DNA of 64,000 nucleotides from Parasphingorhabdus cellanae (lineage in GTDB: Bacteria; Pseudomonadota; Alphaproteobacteria; Sphingomonadales; Sphingomonadaceae): the NCBI RefSeq assembly GCF_017498565.1, contig NZ_CP071794.1, positions 744,001 through 808,000 on the forward strand. Direction: 5' to 3'. The notes beneath the pieces are model-generated. The model made no database searches. It worked only from the letters and a program-made list of their open reading frames with translations, and was not told where the DNA came from. Of this stretch, positions 9,247-16,789 are shown one piece after another. The position numbers and the translations under genes were made by a program. Every line of letters starts with the position of its first letter. Within the stretch, counting starts at the first letter, position 1.

Positions 9247-9921
9247 TTAGGTGCTTTCCGCTCGCCCTTTAAAGCCCTGTGCGACCACATACCACTCGGA
9301 TGATCCTTTGCGGCTCGCAGGCGGTTTTGCATGTTTTACCGTCTTGAAATGCTTCTTGAGCAGAACCAGCAATTCGTTGTCGGTGCCGCCGGCCAAAACT
9401 TTCGCAACAAATGCTCCGCCGTCTTGCAAGTTTTCTACGGCGAAATGGGCACCTGCTTCAACCAGACCCATAGTCCGCAGATGATCGGTTTGCTGGTGAC
9501 CAACGGTATTGGCTGCCATATCCGACAATACCAGGTCAGGCGCGCTGCCCAGCGCATCGATCAGCTTGTCCGGTGCGCTATCGTCCATGAAATCCATTTC
9601 GAAGATTGTAACACCTTCAATGGCATCCACAGGCAGCAAATCGATACCGACAATCTTCGCTTGCGGAACAAATTTTCTGATGACCTGCGCCCAACCGCCG
9701 GGTGCAATGCCCAAATCGACCACCGCCTTGGCTTTACGGACAAATTTGAACCGCTCGTCCAGTTCCAATATTTTATAAGCGGCCCGAGAGCGATAGCCGT
9801 CTGCCTTGGCTTTTTTGACATAAGGATCGTTAAGCTGCCGTTCCAACCATCGTGTAGACCCGATCTTGCGGCCTTTAGCCGTTTTTACGCGTTGTTTATT
9901 GCCGGAGCGCCCCCTGCTCAC
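9247..9921 (-). CDS. rlmE: 23S rRNA 2'-O-methyltransferase RlmE (FtsJ)
   Basis: RlmE methylates the 2'-OH of a uridine in 23S rRNA (U2552 in E. coli) using S-adenosylmethionine. The 224-residue protein has the K-D-K-E catalytic set in recognisable contexts: RSRAAYKILELD, the SAM loop VVDLGIAPGGWAQV, PDLVLSDMA, GAFVAKVL and SSEWYVVA. Its start overlaps the end of the upstream ppx/gppA gene by 4 nt, so the two are almost certainly translationally coupled. The basic N-terminus (RGRSGNKQRVKTAKGRK) is usual for alphaproteobacterial members. Confidence 0.96.
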   Translation of the reverse strand: MSRGRSGNKQRVKTAKGRKIGSTRWLERQLNDPYVKKAKADGYRSRAAYKILELDERFKFVRKAKAVVDLGIAPGGWAQVIRKFVPQAKIVGIDLLPVDAIEGVTIFEMDFMDDSAPDKLIDALGSAPDLVLSDMAANTVGHQQTDHLRTMGLVEAGAHFAVENLQDGGAFVAKVLAGGTDNELLVLLKKHFKTVKHAKPPASRKGSSEWYVVAQGFKGRAEST

Positions 9922-11030
9922 GATCGCCGCCTTTGTTCGTTTGAAGACATGAGCGAGCGCAATATGCCTTCTCTTATACCGCGATCAGCTACGCCCACGC
10001 GGCTTGCCGGCCAAATATCAAGGATAGAATCCAATATAGCGCAGCCGCCAACCACGAGATCCGCACGCTCTTTTCCGATACATGGAATATCCGCCCGCTC
10101 TTGCGGAGAACAGGCCGCCAGCATCGCGCTGATATCGCGCATAGACTCGGCTGGCACAATCAGACCATCAATGACTTTGCGGTCATAATGCGGCAATTTA
10201 AGATGCAGGCTGGCAAGCGTCGTTACGGTGCCGCTCGTGCCCAATAGTCGGAAATCGGAAGTGTCAGATATCGGCAAGCGGCTGGCAAATTCCGCAAAGC
10301 TCTCCGCCACCCGGTCCCGCATATTTTCAAACGCTTGCTCGCGTGCCGACGGATCATCAGCGTTGAACTTTTCACTTTCTGTCAAAGACACTACGCCCCA
10401 AGGTGCACTTAACCAGTCAATTATCTCAGGGGCGCTGCCAGAAGTATCGACCAGCACAAGCTCGGTCGATCCGCCGCCAATATCGAATATTAACGCTGGT
10501 CCTTCGCCCGGTTCTAATAGGATCTGACAGCCCAATACAGCCAGCCGCGCTTCTTCCTCTGCGGTAATGATATCAAGGGCAATGCCGGTTTCTTGCCGGA
10601 CCCGATCGATGAATTTTTCGCCATTGCTGGCTCGGCGACAAGCTTCCGTCGCAACCGAGCGTGCCAATGTCACATTGCGTCGTCTTAACTTGTCAGCGCA
10701 AATCGACAAGGCGGCAACGGCCCGGTCCATCGCGCGATTACTGATCCGGCCGGTTTCGACTAAGCCTTCACCCAATCGCACCACGCGCGAGAAAGCGTCG
10801 GTTACAATGAACCCGTCAGATGAGGGCTTTGCGACTAACAATCGGCAGTTATTGGTGCCTAGATCAATTGCCGCATAGGACCGTAGCTTTGGCCAACGAG
10901 AGCCATTTTTATGGGAAGGAGACGCATTTCGCCCCCCGTTCTTATATGTCGCCGCATGTTTCGGGCGGGCTGTCCTTGCGGATTTTCCGCCGTCCTGTCG
11001 TTGCGGCGATGGGGATGCTTCATCCGCCAT
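9918..11030 (-). CDS. Ppx/GppA-family exopolyphosphatase or guanosine pentaphosphatase
   Basis: An ASKHA-fold phosphatase of 370 residues that would hydrolyse inorganic polyphosphate or pppGpp. Signature segments are the first phosphate loop (YAAIDLGTNNCRLLVA, about residues 53-68) and FDIGGGSTELVLVD (about 163-176). The first 50 residues are basic and polar, probably disordered. It is much shorter than the roughly 500-residue E. coli enzymes, as is usual for alphaproteobacterial Ppx/GppA proteins, which lack the C-terminal HD-like domain. The pairing with rlmE by a 4-nt overlap is common in the class. Which substrate it prefers cannot be read from the sequence. Confidence 0.92.
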   Translation of the reverse strand: MADEASPSPQRQDGGKSARTARPKHAATYKNGGRNASPSHKNGSRWPKLRSYAAIDLGTNNCRLLVAKPSSDGFIVTDAFSRVVRLGEGLVETGRISNRAMDRAVAALSICADKLRRRNVTLARSVATEACRRASNGEKFIDRVRQETGIALDIITAEEEARLAVLGCQILLEPGEGPALIFDIGGGSTELVLVDTSGSAPEIIDWLSAPWGVVSLTESEKFNADDPSAREQAFENMRDRVAESFAEFASRLPISDTSDFRLLGTSGTVTTLASLHLKLPHYDRKVIDGLIVPAESMRDISAMLAACSPQERADIPCIGKERADLVVGGCAILDSILDIWPASRVGVADRGIREGILRSLMSSNEQRRRS

Positions 11031-11199
11031 GACCGTTACTCTTATATTCTCCGGATCGGATAATACCGCCGGTACTTGGGCATAGAGATAACCGTAGCCC
11101 GGCCGATGTGCAAGGGTTTAGCGACAAACCATCATTGGAAAACACCCTTGAAAAACTCTTGACCAGCCCCTGTCCTCAGCCTATTGCGCGCCCCGGCAC

Positions 11200-11273
11200 T
11201 CCCCTGTCGTATAATGGTAATACCACGGACTCTGACTCCGTTAATTGAGGTTCGAATCCTCACGGGGGATCCA
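11200..11273 (+). tRNA. tRNA-Gln (anticodon CTG)
   Basis: The 74-nt sequence folds as a cloverleaf: acceptor TCCCCTG / CGGGGGA (one G-T pair), D-arm GTAT...ATAC, anticodon stem ACGGA / TCCGT with loop CTCTGAC, T-arm TGAGG TTCGAAT CCTCA, and an encoded CCA end. The anticodon CTG reads CAG, glutamine. The U1-A72 pair fits tRNA-Gln. The discriminator base is T(U)73, not the G73 of E. coli tRNA-Gln. Confidence 0.93.
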
Positions 11274-11327
11274 AAGGCGGGGGTTCATTGTGAACAAAAA
11301 CAGACCGGTTCTGGCCAAGTGACACAG

Positions 11328-12416
11328 ATGCACAAGCCAGATGATCAGAACGCTCCGAATGGCGGGACGGGAACCAATGCTGAAGAGACAACCATCAGTT
11401 TCTCGCTGGGCCTTGCTGATTTTCTAGCGGCCAATGACATTTCGATTGGCTTTACTTCATACCAAACGGGACGGCTTTATCTGGTTGGCCGCGGACCTGA
11501 TGGCAAACTAGCGGTCCATGAAGCATTATATCCACAGGCAATGGGCGTCACCGCCAATGAAAACCGCATATATCTCGGCACTTTGACCCAAATTGTGCGG
11601 CTGGAAAATGTTCTGGCTCCCGAACAGCTGGCCAATGATGTGCATGATAAAGTCTATGTTCCGCGCAATATGCAAACGACGGGCAATGTCGATATTCATG
11701 AACTGGGCATTCGCGAAGATGGCCAGATCATATTCACCAATACACTTCACAATTGCCTCAGTATACCAAGCGTAACGCACAGTTTTAAGCCAATCTGGAA
11801 ACCTGAGTTTATTTCCGCTCTGGCAACCGAGGATCGTTGTCATCTCAACGGCTTTGCAATGGTGGACGGGCAGGCAAAATATGCCAGTGCGGTTTCTCAA
11901 TCAGACCAGAAAGACGGTTGGCGCGACAGACGGCATGATGGCGGTGTCATTATTGACATCGAAACCAACACAATACTAGCGGACGGATTGTCAATGCCGC
12001 ACAGCCCGCGCTTTCATGTCGGACGCGTTTGGCTTTTGAACTCCGGCACCGGAGAACTGGGGTGGCTACACCCCACCGACCATGCGTTCACGCCGGTTGC
12101 TTTTTGTCCTGGATTTTTGCGGGGTCTGGAATTTCATAACGATCACGCCTTTGTCACTCTCTCAAAACCGCGTCATGGTCATTTCGAAGGCCTGGCACTG
12201 GACAAAAAACTCGAACAAGCGGACACAGCAGCCTGGTGCGGCATCCAGATATTGTCACTCTCTACCGGTGAAGTCGCTCAATGGTTGCGCTTTGATGGCC
12301 CGATTACGGAATTGTTCGATATTTGCGTCCTGCCCGGCGTTAGAAACCCGATTACGTTGGGGCCGCAATCCAACGAAATCAGAGATTTTATTACGATAGA
12401 ACAGCCGAACTGGTAA
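11328..12416 (+). CDS. TIGR03032 family protein, function unknown
   Basis: A 362-residue protein of the TIGR03032 (DUF4915) family. It is probably a beta-propeller-like protein: it shows repeated hydrophobic strands, paired aromatic-glycine turns (GRLYLVGRG, NRIYLGTL, GRVWLLNSGTGELG) and conserved HLNGFA and PHSPRFH segments. No catalytic motif is recognised and there is no signal peptide. The frame is open far upstream, but an earlier start would overlap the tRNA, so the ATG at 11328 (or the GTG at 11319) is preferred; neither has a strong ribosome-binding site. It may be cytoplasmic. Family recognition is fairly sure, the role unknown. Confidence 0.8.
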   Translation: MHKPDDQNAPNGGTGTNAEETTISFSLGLADFLAANDISIGFTSYQTGRLYLVGRGPDGKLAVHEALYPQAMGVTANENRIYLGTLTQIVRLENVLAPEQLANDVHDKVYVPRNMQTTGNVDIHELGIREDGQIIFTNTLHNCLSIPSVTHSFKPIWKPEFISALATEDRCHLNGFAMVDGQAKYASAVSQSDQKDGWRDRRHDGGVIIDIETNTILADGLSMPHSPRFHVGRVWLLNSGTGELGWLHPTDHAFTPVAFCPGFLRGLEFHNDHAFVTLSKPRHGHFEGLALDKKLEQADTAAWCGIQILSLSTGEVAQWLRFDGPITELFDICVLPGVRNPITLGPQSNEIRDFITIEQPNW

Positions 12417-12470
12417 TCTGTTTTCTCTGCTATTTACGTCTTTTTCAACAATCTGTGGTCTTTTGATCCT

Positions 12471-12743
12471 ATGGCAGCGCCATTAGACCAGATTATTGCT
12501 TCCCTTTCAGGCGTTCAACTCGTTGATTTCTGGGCGATTATTGCCGTCGGTATTCCTGTGATAATTGTGACAATCTTGCGTTGGCGCAAGCCAAAGACCA
12601 TGACTTGGTCCCGCGAAAATGGTTTGATCAACAGTTTGAAATATCGAACTAAAAACGCAACGCCCGAAGAAATTGAGAATATGTGCGCCAAGATGAAGAT
12701 CAGCCGCGAAGAGTTTGAAGACCTTGTCAATCGCAAGTTTTAA
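12471..12743 (+). CDS. Small membrane protein of unknown function
   Basis: A 90-residue protein with one strong membrane segment (about residues 19-38, VDFWAIIAVGIPVIIVTILRW), then a basic stretch (RKPKTMTW) and a charged, helical C-terminal tail with several Glu, Lys and Arg residues (ATPEEIENMCAKMKISREEF). It lies 54 nt after the TIGR03032 gene on the same strand. The composition and the stable frame support a real gene; no family was recognised. Confidence 0.65.
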   Translation: MAAPLDQIIASLSGVQLVDFWAIIAVGIPVIIVTILRWRKPKTMTWSRENGLINSLKYRTKNATPEEIENMCAKMKISREEFEDLVNRKF

Positions 12744-12890
12744 ACGGGTCTTTTGACGCGGTATGACCAAAGGCGCTAACAGTATCCCGATTTTCGTCTC
12801 AATTACCAGAAATCGTCTTTGTCGCTCCAGCCTACAAATACCGACCAAATATCCGTTCTGATCACCAGGATCAACAATCTGGACGGAAAA

Positions 12891-13268
12891 ATGCCACAAT
12901 CGCACAGCACAGATGAATATCAAACGCCGCCGCCGAATAATAGACGGGGCTCTCTGCAAATCGTCGAAGCAGAGATATTTGTCAAACAGTCGAACTCTCA
13001 ACTTTTTCGGGCAACGCTTTCGGATTTGTCCGTTTCTGGTTTCAAGATGACGAGCTATACCGACCTTGATCACGAGAAGCCGGTCCATATTCGATTACCT
13101 GGAATCCAGACCCTCAGTGCGTCAATCAAATGGGCTGATTATGAAGATTATGGATGCGAATTTTCAGACGAGCTTCACCCGGCGGTGCTGGAGCATCTGA
13201 TAACGCGGTTACGAGGATTTCAGCAGATTGAAAGAGCTATTCCGCCTCGCCTGTCTTATCATATTTGA
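12891..13268 (+). CDS. PilZ-domain protein (probable c-di-GMP receptor)
   Basis: A single-domain PilZ protein of 125 residues. The c-di-GMP-binding signature is present: an arginine pair (NNRRGSLQ, about residues 16-23) and DLSVSGFK (about 46-53), the usual RxxxR and (D/N)xSxxG blocks, although the first is compressed. The C-terminal half (IKWADYEDYGCEF) matches the PilZ barrel end. The ATG at 12891 follows GACGGAAAA and is preferred over a TTG at 12819. Its 3' end overlaps the converging XpaC-like gene by 32 nt. It could read c-di-GMP made by the GGDEF protein at 44.7 kb; that link is inference. Confidence 0.85.
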   Translation: MPQSHSTDEYQTPPPNNRRGSLQIVEAEIFVKQSNSQLFRATLSDLSVSGFKMTSYTDLDHEKPVHIRLPGIQTLSASIKWADYEDYGCEFSDELHPAVLEHLITRLRGFQQIERAIPPRLSYHI

Positions 13269-13950
13269 GCTCAAGATAACGGCCGCGGATCGAAAGATTG
13301 TCGATATCGCCTTTGGCTATCTGTTGCGTAACGCCGGAAATCTCTTTTTCAATTAACGACAAACCGCTGATGAGCTGTTCATCCGGTGATTTACCAGTAT
13401 CGTTACTCTTTCTGCGCATCGGTTCGGGAATGGCGCGATAGCCGGAAATAAGCTCCGGTAGATGTTCACCCATTAGCTTCCGTACTTCATAAGCTGCGGG
13501 CTCTGCTTCATCGAGTTTTTGTAATTGCGGAGATAACATATCAAGCTGTGTGCCGATGTCATTGATGATCTTCACCGCAGGCTTCGGTAACGCAAGGCGT
13601 TGTGTTTCCAGCCAGATTTCAGTCTTTCCGGCCAGTGTTTTCAAGTCTGATTGCACCAACGTTTCAGGCGTCGGAATCTTCATTTTGGGAAATTTCATTG
13701 CCGCCCATACGCCACCAGCGATCAGGCCGGCAGAAATCATCACACCCCAGAAACCGATACCATTCATAATGCCGCCGACGACACCGGCGCCGACTAGCAC
13801 ACCGACGGTTATCAATGCGGCTCGCCCCAACTTTTTACGAAAATACCCACGTTTCAAGCCTTTGGATCGCTCGCCAATAGATTCGGCAAATTTATAGCTG
13901 CGATAATAGTTCGCTGCGTTATCATAAACTTGCTGATTACTTTCGCTCAT
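13237..13950 (-). CDS. XpaC-like membrane protein, TelA partner
   Basis: A protein of about 237 residues resembling the XpaC (5-bromo-4-chloroindolyl phosphate hydrolysis) family. After a basic N-terminal region it has two adjacent hydrophobic helices (AALITVGVLVGAGVVGGIMNGIG and GVMISAGLIAGGVWAAM; each given here in part), and the rest is a soluble helical domain. The ATG at 13950 has GAGGG upstream and lies only 4 nt after the telA stop, so the genes are coupled. The same pairing (yaaN-xpaC) is known in Bacillus. Biochemical function is not established for the family. Confidence 0.75.
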   Translation of the reverse strand: MSESNQQVYDNAANYYRSYKFAESIGERSKGLKRGYFRKKLGRAALITVGVLVGAGVVGGIMNGIGFWGVMISAGLIAGGVWAAMKFPKMKIPTPETLVQSDLKTLAGKTEIWLETQRLALPKPAVKIINDIGTQLDMLSPQLQKLDEAEPAAYEVRKLMGEHLPELISGYRAIPEPMRRKSNDTGKSPDEQLISGLSLIEKEISGVTQQIAKGDIDNLSIRGRYLELKYDKTGEAE

Positions 13951-13954
13951 CCGT

Positions 13955-15160
13955 TTATCCCTCAAGCGCGCTCAACGGGTTTTCTGAAGGCGCTTCAAGC
14001 GCTGCCTTATCCTGCCCTTCAGCCCTTGCGATATAGCCTTTGGATTTCTCAATTTCGCCGGACAAGCTATTGACGGTGGTTTTCATATTTTCCAACGCCT
14101 TGATCTTGAACGTGTCGATATTGTCCATCGTGTCATAAATATTTTGGAACGCACGCTGCAATGTCTCGAGCGGGATTGTCGCCGACGCCGCTTGCTCATG
14201 AATTTGTGCGGTCTGGTTTTTCAGCATATCTCCTGTGCTATCGATAATGCCCGCCGTAGTGGTGTTCAAAGCCGTAACCTGATCAAGCACCAGCTTCTGA
14301 TTGGTGAGCGCCTGCGCTACGGTTACACCAGTACGCAAGGCGCTGACTGTGGTCGTGCTGGCGCGATCGACACCTTTCACCAGTTCGACATTGTTTTTCT
14401 TGACTAGATCAAGTGCCAGATAGCCCTGCACCGTCACTGCCATTTGAGTCAACAAGTCCTGCGTCCGCTGACGTACATAAAAAAGCGCGCTTTCTCGTAT
14501 GGCCTTTGCTTTGGCAGGATCAGTTGCATCGAGGTCTGCTGCCTTTTCCTCCAGCCGTTGATCCATAACCTTGGATACGTGGATCATCTGCTCCAGCCGA
14601 CCCATTGCCGCCCAGAGGTTTTTACGCTCCACGTCAATCGCGGCATTGTCCATTAGCAACTCATCTTTGCCGCCTTGTAAGCGGTTGAGAATAGAAGCAA
14701 TATGACCTTGTGCACTCTTATAACCGTCAAAATAGTTGCGCAGCTTGGAGCCGAAGGGAATGATGCCGAATAATTTGCGCGGTGCGAGCAAATTGCCGCG
14801 CTTGCCGGGATCGAGATCCTCTACCGTACGGCGAAGTTCGGATAAATCCGCACCAATACCTGACTCCTCATCCATCGACCGGACGGGGCGATCCAAAAAG
14901 CGGTTGGATTGGCCCGCCGCATCAACAATTTCCTTACGGCCCATATTCGTAATCTGGTCAACTTTCTTACCAAATTCCGGGCTATTTTCATCCTGCGCAA
15001 TCAGATCATCAATAAAGCTATCGACCTTCTCTTCCAGCTTTGACTTTACTTCGTCGCCAACTGGCACAAGCCCAGCGGCCTTTGTAGGCGCCACGGCTAC
15101 CACCGGATCAGGTGGTGTCAGGGTCAATTCTTCGGTTGCGGTAATCGTCTCGGTCGCCAT
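13955..15160 (-). CDS. Toxic anion resistance protein, TelA/KlaA family
   Basis: A roughly 401-residue soluble, mostly helical protein of the TelA family, named for tellurite resistance on IncP plasmids but widespread on chromosomes and often tied to envelope stress. Recognisable parts include IPFGSKLRNYFDGYKSAQGHI, the long helical region LLMDNAAIDVERKNLWAAM, and DLLTQMAVTVQGYLALDLVKKNN (each spanned in part). The N-terminal 40 residues are Thr/Pro/Val-rich and probably disordered. ATG 15160 has GGAG 8 nt upstream; ATG 15175, five codons earlier, is an alternative. It forms a two-gene unit with the XpaC-like gene. Confidence 0.88.
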   Translation of the reverse strand: MATETITATEELTLTPPDPVVAVAPTKAAGLVPVGDEVKSKLEEKVDSFIDDLIAQDENSPEFGKKVDQITNMGRKEIVDAAGQSNRFLDRPVRSMDEESGIGADLSELRRTVEDLDPGKRGNLLAPRKLFGIIPFGSKLRNYFDGYKSAQGHIASILNRLQGGKDELLMDNAAIDVERKNLWAAMGRLEQMIHVSKVMDQRLEEKAADLDATDPAKAKAIRESALFYVRQRTQDLLTQMAVTVQGYLALDLVKKNNVELVKGVDRASTTTVSALRTGVTVAQALTNQKLVLDQVTALNTTTAGIIDSTGDMLKNQTAQIHEQAASATIPLETLQRAFQNIYDTMDNIDTFKIKALENMKTTVNSLSGEIEKSKGYIARAEGQDKAALEAPSENPLSALEG

Positions 15161-15340
15161 TGGCTCAATCTCCATCTCGCTGCTTATCCTGCAGCACTCC
15201 GTTCATAAATGGATGCAAATGCTGCGCTTTTCAAGCGTTTCCCTACTGTATTATAAAAATAACACAGTTAATGCAAGATTGGGGATTGTCCATTCAGTGC
15301 TTATAGTAGTTTGACCAATGATTTAACTGGGCTTGTGCAA

Positions 15341-16045
15341 CTATCCCTGCAGCGCCATTTCGACACTTGGCGTAATTCTATCGACAATCACATCCACTCC
15401 CTCTGCATTGGGGTGAATCCCGTCTGGCAAAATCAAGTTGGACCGGCCCACTACACCATCCATGAAAAACGGATAAAGGTCGGCATCATATTTTTTGGCT
15501 AGCGCTGGATAAATTACATTGAATTGATCGCTGAATTCCTGGCCCAAATTAGGCGGAGCCAGCATCCCCGTCAGCATCACCGGGATACTCTGGTCGGACA
15601 GTTTCTTCACCATGGCCTCCATATTTGCTCTCGTTTCCGATGGTTTAAGACCGCGCAGCAAATCATTTCCGCCCAGTCCCAACAATACCAGATCGGGTTT
15701 GCGGGGGAGACTATCCAAGACAAAGTCCATGCGGCGCAGACCCGCCGCTGTCGTATCACCCGATACTCCGGCATTGTGCACCCTGACATCCTGACCAGCA
15801 TCGTTGAGCGCTTTCTGTAGTTCCGGCGCAAAGCCTTCATTCGGTGATAATCCATAGCCTGCATAGAGACTATCGCCAAAGGCCAGTATGAGCGTTTTTG
15901 CCTCTGCGACCGGTTCATCAGGCGTGTCGCTTGCCGCTTGCTGCTGCTCGACGATGGCAGAATCTTCTTCAACTGCCGGAGCGCAAGCAATCAGAAGTTG
16001 AAGAATTGCAAAGCAAAACCCATATGTCGTAAACCTGTTCAACAT
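15341..16045 (-). CDS. tesA: SGNH/GDSL lipase-esterase, TesA-like lipoprotein
   Basis: A periplasmic SGNH hydrolase of the TesA/arylesterase type, acting on thioesters, lysophospholipids or aryl esters. From the ATG at 16045 it has 234 residues. The N-terminus is a lipoprotein signal with the cysteine in LLIACAP. Catalytic blocks are complete: FGDSLYAGYG (Ser), NAGVSGDTTAAG (Gly), LGGNDLLRG (Asn) and LPDGIHPNAEG (Asp-His). GGAAGG precedes the chosen start, while a GTG at 16054 is upstream in frame. It is divergent from ybbA with only 18 nt between start codons, the arrangement seen for tesA-ybbA in many proteobacteria. Confidence 0.93.
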   Translation of the reverse strand: MLNRFTTYGFCFAILQLLIACAPAVEEDSAIVEQQQAASDTPDEPVAEAKTLILAFGDSLYAGYGLSPNEGFAPELQKALNDAGQDVRVHNAGVSGDTTAAGLRRMDFVLDSLPRKPDLVLLGLGGNDLLRGLKPSETRANMEAMVKKLSDQSIPVMLTGMLAPPNLGQEFSDQFNVIYPALAKKYDADLYPFFMDGVVGRSNLILPDGIHPNAEGVDVIVDRITPSVEMALQG

Positions 16046-16063
16046 CGGATACACCTTCCCACC

Positions 16064-16789
16064 ATGTTACAAAAAACCGCCGCAACCAGCGACGCCGCTA
16101 AATCTAAGTCTCATATTGCCATTGATGCACAGAATGTCACCCTCTCTTTGGGAGAAGGCGATGCACGGGTGGATATTTTGGGCGGGATAGATCTTTCGAT
16201 TAAGTCCGGCACTACGGTTGCTTTGCTTGGCCCCTCTGGGTCAGGAAAATCGTCATTAATGGCTATATTGTCAGGTTTGGAACGAGCAACTGGTGGAACC
16301 GTGAATATTGCCGGTGCGGATTTTGGTGCGATGAATGAGGATGAACTCGCCATCGCCCGACGCGGTCGAGTCGGGATTGTTTTACAAGCCTTTCACCTGT
16401 TACCGACCATGAGCGCACTCGAAAATGTCGCAGTGCCGTTGGAATTGGATGGTCAAGCCGATCCATTCGGGATTGCGGCGAAAGAATTGGAGGCTGTTGG
16501 CCTTGGCGACCGACTTGGTCATTACCCAACGCAATTATCGGGCGGTGAACAACAAAGAGTTGCCATTGCCCGCGCCATGGCCTCGCGCCCCTCGATCATT
16601 TTCGCCGATGAACCCACCGGCAATCTGGATGGGGCGACCGGTGAGATCATTATCGAGTTACTCTTTGAACGTCAGAGGGCCAGCGAAGCAACCTTGCTGA
16701 TCATTACGCATGACCCGGAGTTAGCCAAACGCTGTGACCGGATCATCGAACTGCGTGATGGAATGATAGAGAAAGATAGCGCGGCGTGA
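16064..16789 (+). CDS. ybbA: ABC transporter ATPase, YbbA/LolD type
   Basis: The ATP-binding subunit (241 residues) of a MacB/LolD-type mechanotransmission ABC system. Walker A is GPSGSGKSS, the signature LSGGEQQR, and Walker [13 protein letters not shown] followed by the H-loop ITHDPE. It pairs with the FtsX-like permease that overlaps its stop codon by 4 nt. The ATG at 16064 matches the family N-terminus; the frame is open upstream but only as antisense of tesA. No plus-strand Shine-Dalgarno precedes this ATG, so translation may be leaderless or the start slightly different. Confidence 0.94.
   Translation: MLQKTAATSDAAKSKSHIAIDAQNVTLSLGEGDARVDILGGIDLSIKSGTTVALLGPSGSGKSSLMAILSGLERATGGTVNIAGADFGAMNEDELAIARRGRVGIVLQAFHLLPTMSALENVAVPLELDGQADPFGIAAKELEAVGLGDRLGHYPTQLSGGEQQRVAIARAMASRPSIIFADEPTGNLDGATGEIIIELLFERQRASEATLLIITHDPELAKRCDRIIELRDGMIEKDSAA

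Noticed and set aside
9061..9303. An 80-codon frame with repeated CVNF segments
   Set aside because: Starts with GTG, runs into rlmE and the repeats follow from the DNA repeat motifs; no ribosome-binding site or family.
11184..11327. Upstream extension of the TIGR03032 gene
   Set aside because: It would run through the tRNA-Gln gene; the family does not have this extension.
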